This document shows positions 61,463 to 64,000 of a stretch of DNA of 64,000 nucleotides, in pieces. Under the pieces are notes generated by a model. The model made no database searches. It saw only the letters and a list, made by a program, of their open reading frames with translations, and had not been told where the DNA came from. Position 1 is the stretch's first letter. Each line of letters begins with the position of its first letter. The DNA is from an uncultured Flavobacteriaceae bacterium (GTDB taxonomy: Bacteria; Bacteroidota; Bacteroidia; Flavobacteriales; Flavobacteriaceae): positions 62,001 to 126,000 of the forward strand of contig CANLRK010000008.1 of NCBI GenBank assembly GCA_947493535.1, given 5' to 3'. The position numbers and the translations under genes were made by a program.

Positions 61463-63154
61463 TTAGCGTATTAGCTTTTTATACTTAATTCTTTTAGGCA
61501 TTAAATCGCCACCTAATCTTTTCTTTTTATTTTCTTCATACTCACTAAAAGTTCCTTCAAAGAAATACACTTGAGAATCACCTTCAAAAGCTAAAATATG
61601 TGTACACACCCTATCTAAAAACCATCTGTCATGGGAAATAATTACAGCACAACCTGCAAAATTTTCTAAACCTTCCTCTAAAGCTCGTAAGGTATTTACA
61701 TCTAAATCGTTTGTAGGCTCATCTAACAATAGTACATTCCCTTCTTCCTTTAACGTCATTGCTAAATGTAAACGATTACGTTCTCCTCCTGACAAAGTAG
61801 ATACTTTTTTATTCTGTTCACTTCCAGCAAAATTAAATCTACTCAGATACGCACGAGAGTTTACTTGCTTTCCTCCCATCATTACTAACTCTTGTCCGTC
61901 AGAAAAATTCTCCCAAATTGATTTGTCTCTATCAATATCCTTATGCGATTGATCAACATAAGCAATCTGAGCTGTTTCCCCTACTTCAAAGCTTCCTGTA
62001 TCTGGAGTTTCTTCTCCCATAATCATTCGGAAAATTGTAGTCTTTCCCGCACCATTCGGCCCTATAATTCCTACAATACCCGCTTGTGGTAAATTGAATT
62101 CTAAATTTTCATACAATAATTTATCTCCAAAAGCTTTCGATACTCCTTTAGCCTCAATTACATTAGTCCCTAAACGAGGGCCATTCGGAATAAAAATCTC
62201 TAATTTTTCTTCCATCTGTTTTTGATCTTGACTCATTAATTTATCATAATTTGATAAACGAGCTTTTGATTTTGCATGACGTCCTTTTGGTGCCATACGC
62301 ACCCACTCTAACTCTCGTTCTAATGTTTTTTGACGCTTAGAAGCTGCTTTACTTTCTTGCGCTAAACGCTTAGATTTTTGATCTAACCATGTAGAATAAT
62401 TTCCTTTCCAAGGAATTCCTTCCCCTCTATCTAACTCTAATATCCACCCCGCTACATTATCTAAAAAATAGCGGTCGTGTGTAACTGCTATTACTGTTCC
62501 TTTATATTGTGCTAAATGATGCTCTAACCAATGTACAGATTCTGCATCTAAATGGTTGGTAGGCTCATCTAGTAATAACACATCTGGCTCTTGTAACAAC
62601 AGCCTACATAATGCAACTCTACGACGCTCTCCTCCTGACAATACAGATATTGGTGTGTCTGGCGCTGGAGTTCTTAAAGCATCCATAGCTATTTCAAGTT
62701 TAGTATCCAATTCCCATGCGCCCGAGGCATCAATTTTATCTTGAAGCTCAGCTTGTTTAGCCATCAGTTTCTCCATTTTATCAGGATCGGAATACACTTC
62801 CTCAAGACCAAACATGTCGTTAATCTTATTGTACTCATCAAGTATTGCTACTGTTTCTGCAACACCTTCTTTAACTATATCTAAAACCGTTTTTGATTCG
62901 TCTAACTGAGGTTCTTGCTCTAGATAACCAACAGAATAATCTTTTGAAAAAACCACATCACCATGGTAATCTTTCTCTACTCCTGCTATAATTTTCAATA
63001 AAGTAGATTTACCTGAGCCATTCAAACCTAAAATACCTATTTTAGCTCCGTAAAAAAAGCTTAAATAAATATCTTTTAACACTTGTTTTCCCGTACTTTG
63101 ATAGGTTTTTGAAACCTTATTCATGGAAAAAATTATCTTTTTATCTTCTGACAT
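61463..63154 (-). CDS. ettA: Energy-dependent translational throttle protein EttA (ABC-F)
   Basis: A 563-residue ABC-F protein with two ATP-binding domains and no membrane part. The first has GLNGSGKST, LSGGERRRVALC and LLLDEPTNHLD. The second has GPNGAGKTT, LSGGERNRLHLA and LLLDEPTNDLD. Between them is the Arg/Lys-rich P-site tRNA-interacting linker (RMAPKGRHAKSKARL). It binds the ribosomal E site and gates elongation according to ADP/ATP. It is preceded by a 64-base hairpin region and the MarR gene. Confidence 0.94.
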   Translation of the reverse strand: MSEDKKIIFSMNKVSKTYQSTGKQVLKDIYLSFFYGAKIGILGLNGSGKSTLLKIIAGVEKDYHGDVVFSKDYSVGYLEQEPQLDESKTVLDIVKEGVAETVAILDEYNKINDMFGLEEVYSDPDKMEKLMAKQAELQDKIDASGAWELDTKLEIAMDALRTPAPDTPISVLSGGERRRVALCRLLLQEPDVLLLDEPTNHLDAESVHWLEHHLAQYKGTVIAVTHDRYFLDNVAGWILELDRGEGIPWKGNYSTWLDQKSKRLAQESKAASKRQKTLERELEWVRMAPKGRHAKSKARLSNYDKLMSQDQKQMEEKLEIFIPNGPRLGTNVIEAKGVSKAFGDKLLYENLEFNLPQAGIVGIIGPNGAGKTTIFRMIMGEETPDTGSFEVGETAQIAYVDQSHKDIDRDKSIWENFSDGQELVMMGGKQVNSRAYLSRFNFAGSEQNKKVSTLSGGERNRLHLAMTLKEEGNVLLLDEPTNDLDVNTLRALEEGLENFAGCAVIISHDRWFLDRVCTHILAFEGDSQVYFFEGTFSEYEENKKKRLGGDLMPKRIKYKKLIR

Positions 63155-63239
63155 ACTTATATTTTTAAGGTGTAAATATCGTGATTATTTAACTATTTAG
63201 TAAGAATACTTTTGAATAAGTAATTGTTTTTTTTGCATA

Positions 63240-63303
63240 AAAAACCCAGAGCAGAAAAAATGCTTTTTGGGGATGCAAATTATCTGTAAGTTCTCTGGGT
63301 TCA
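63240..63303 (-). promoter_or_regulatory. Long hairpin with T tract upstream of ettA
   Basis: On the minus strand AACCCAGAG pairs with CTCTGGGTT. Inside lie a 6-base bulge (AACTTA), a partial stem (CAGA with TCTG, TGC with GCA) and a loop containing CCCC. It is immediately followed by TTTTTT. It could be the terminator of the MarR gene or a leader attenuator of ettA, which starts 85 bases downstream. Confidence 0.55.
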
Positions 63304-63402
63304 ATTAACTATGCATCAAAAATACTATTTTTTTGCAATTACACAATCTTAGTTATAAATAATTAACTGCACAATAAAACATTAATTATCAAACACATAT
63401 AA

Positions 63403-63840
63403 TCATCTTATTTTATCTAACAAATCACTTAAAGTTTTTGCTTCTTTTTCTGTTAAATTATTCAAAAAACTAATTTTATCTGTATTATCAATATGTTCTA
63501 GCAACGCTAGTCCTTTCCTATTAATTTCCACATATACTACTCGTCTATCATCAACACTTCTATTTCTTTCAATTAACTTTTTTTCAACTAACTTATCTAA
63601 TAATCTAGTAACATTTGGCGCACGCTCAATCATACGTTCTTTAACCAATTGTACTTTTATTTCTTTTTTAGCACCACGTAGTATTCGTAAAATATTATAC
63701 TGCTGAGGAGATATTCCGTAAGGTTTAAAAAAAATAACCTCCTTAGCATGCAACCAATTTGCCGTGTATTTAATATTAATCAAAGCTTTTATTTTTTCAG
63801 AAGAAAAGCTAGATATTATATCTTTTGAAATATCTCCCAT
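63403..63840 (-). CDS. MarR-family transcriptional regulator
   Basis: A 145-residue winged-helix protein. It has ISPQQYNILRILRGAKKEIK, VKERMIERAPNVTRLLDKLV and KKLIERNRSVDDRRVVYVEI with the wing DDRR. MarR proteins usually repress a nearby gene and respond to phenolics or oxidants. Here the upstream neighbour, 28 bases away on the same strand, is an FMN reductase. The two are probably co-transcribed and functionally linked. Confidence 0.92.
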   Translation of the reverse strand: MGDISKDIISSFSSEKIKALINIKYTANWLHAKEVIFFKPYGISPQQYNILRILRGAKKEIKVQLVKERMIERAPNVTRLLDKLVEKKLIERNRSVDDRRVVYVEINRKGLALLEHIDNTDKISFLNNLTEKEAKTLSDLLDKIR

Positions 63841-63868
63841 TCTATTTGCATTAGTAATTATAATCGCT

Positions 63869-64000
63869 TTACTTTAAGTGGTTCTCAAATTGCTTAACCG
63901 CCTGATTAATTTGCAACTCTAAATCTGCATTAACCACTCTACCTTCATTAAAATTGTCATTAAATTTAGGAAAAGTAAAACTTGTTATAATATTTCCTCC
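63869..64000 (-). CDS. NADPH-dependent FMN reductase-like flavoprotein, C-terminal fragment
   Basis: The frame is open at the window edge and encodes the last 43 residues of a protein with GGNIITSFTFPKFNDNF and EGRVVNADLELQINQAV. This resembles the C terminus of flavodoxin-fold NADPH-dependent FMN reductases of Flavobacteriaceae. The 5' part is outside the window, so FMN-binding motifs cannot be checked. It precedes marR in the same direction, a common regulator-enzyme pairing. Confidence 0.6.
   Translation of the reverse strand, partial: GGNIITSFTFPKFNDNFNEGRVVNADLELQINQAVKQFENHLK

Overview
The window is an AT-rich, gene-dense stretch of a bacterial chromosome, almost certainly from a Flavobacteriaceae member (phylum Bacteroidota). 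Several things point there: promoter boxes of the Bacteroidota form TAnnTTTG, few Shine-Dalgarno sequences, a long NusB with an N-terminal extension, families typical of the group (DUF6452, DUF6048, DUF3276, DUF1573, DUF4159), a cyclophilin-FKBP fusion, bacillithiol synthesis (BshA), leucine dehydrogenase, and the 'GINTxTP..TLDVxG' surface-protein start. I see no rRNA, CRISPR array, prophage, insertion sequence or toxin-antitoxin pair. Most of the window is core genome.

Layout. 1-1.3 kb: two tandem membrane-anchored AraC-type regulators, the first cut by the window edge. 1.4-5 kb: a Cys/Lys-rich secreted protein, two methyltransferases, a ZIP transporter and DUF4268. 5-9 kb: ornithine aminotransferase with a GC-richer leader, a lipoprotein/outer-membrane pair, NAD(P)HX epimerase with a decayed dehydratase tail, and smpB. 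9-12 kb: yajC, DUF1573, nusB and leucine dehydrogenase. 12-19.2 kb: an ABC exporter, DUF3276, CsaA, a thioredoxin-like protein, then a tRNA-modification cluster (U32/TrhP-like, ferredoxin, TrhO), then corA. 19.3-19.7 kb: two identical tRNA-Leu(UAA) genes and tRNA-Gly(GCC). 19.9-26.4 kb: dual immunophilin, DUF1624 membrane protein, PBP1A, lipoamide dehydrogenase and an Lrp regulator.

26.5-29.4 kb: an operon divergent from the Lrp gene with an FMO-like flavoprotein, a trans-sulfuration-family PLP enzyme and OsmC. 29.5-36.5 kb: two paralogous secreted PepSY-like proteins, bshA, a GH3/serine-hydrolase fusion and a surface protein. 36.5-44.5 kb: a leftward cluster (amidase, MCE protein, membrane Fe-S protein, CCG protein, conserved hypothetical), then rightward lptD and ridA. 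44.6-48 kb: a leftward glycolysis operon (pfkA, small secreted protein, gapA, BadF-type sugar kinase). 48-50.4 kb: a sodium:solute symporter and a protein with a transglutaminase-like triad. 50.4-61.4 kb: tamB divergent from tsaD, parvulin, rsmE, DUF4159, TrmH-type methyltransferase, AI-2E-family permease, THUMP-like methyltransferase and a Crp/Fnr regulator. 61.4-64 kb: ettA, a MarR regulator and the 3' end of an FMN reductase.

Recurring themes are envelope building (LptD, TamB, PBP1A, amidase, MCE, YajC, GH3 fusion), RNA modification and translation (TrhP-like, TrhO, TsaD, RsmE, TrmH, THUMP enzymes, SmpB, EttA, CsaA), and thiol or sulfur metabolism (BshA, PLP enzyme, OsmC, TrhO). I found no clear defence system. 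The observations most worth following up are the TrhP-ferredoxin-TrhO cluster, the Lrp-controlled sulfur operon with palindromes, the eroded NnrD domain, two conserved genes without a normal start codon, and two candidate structured leaders (rocD and ettA).
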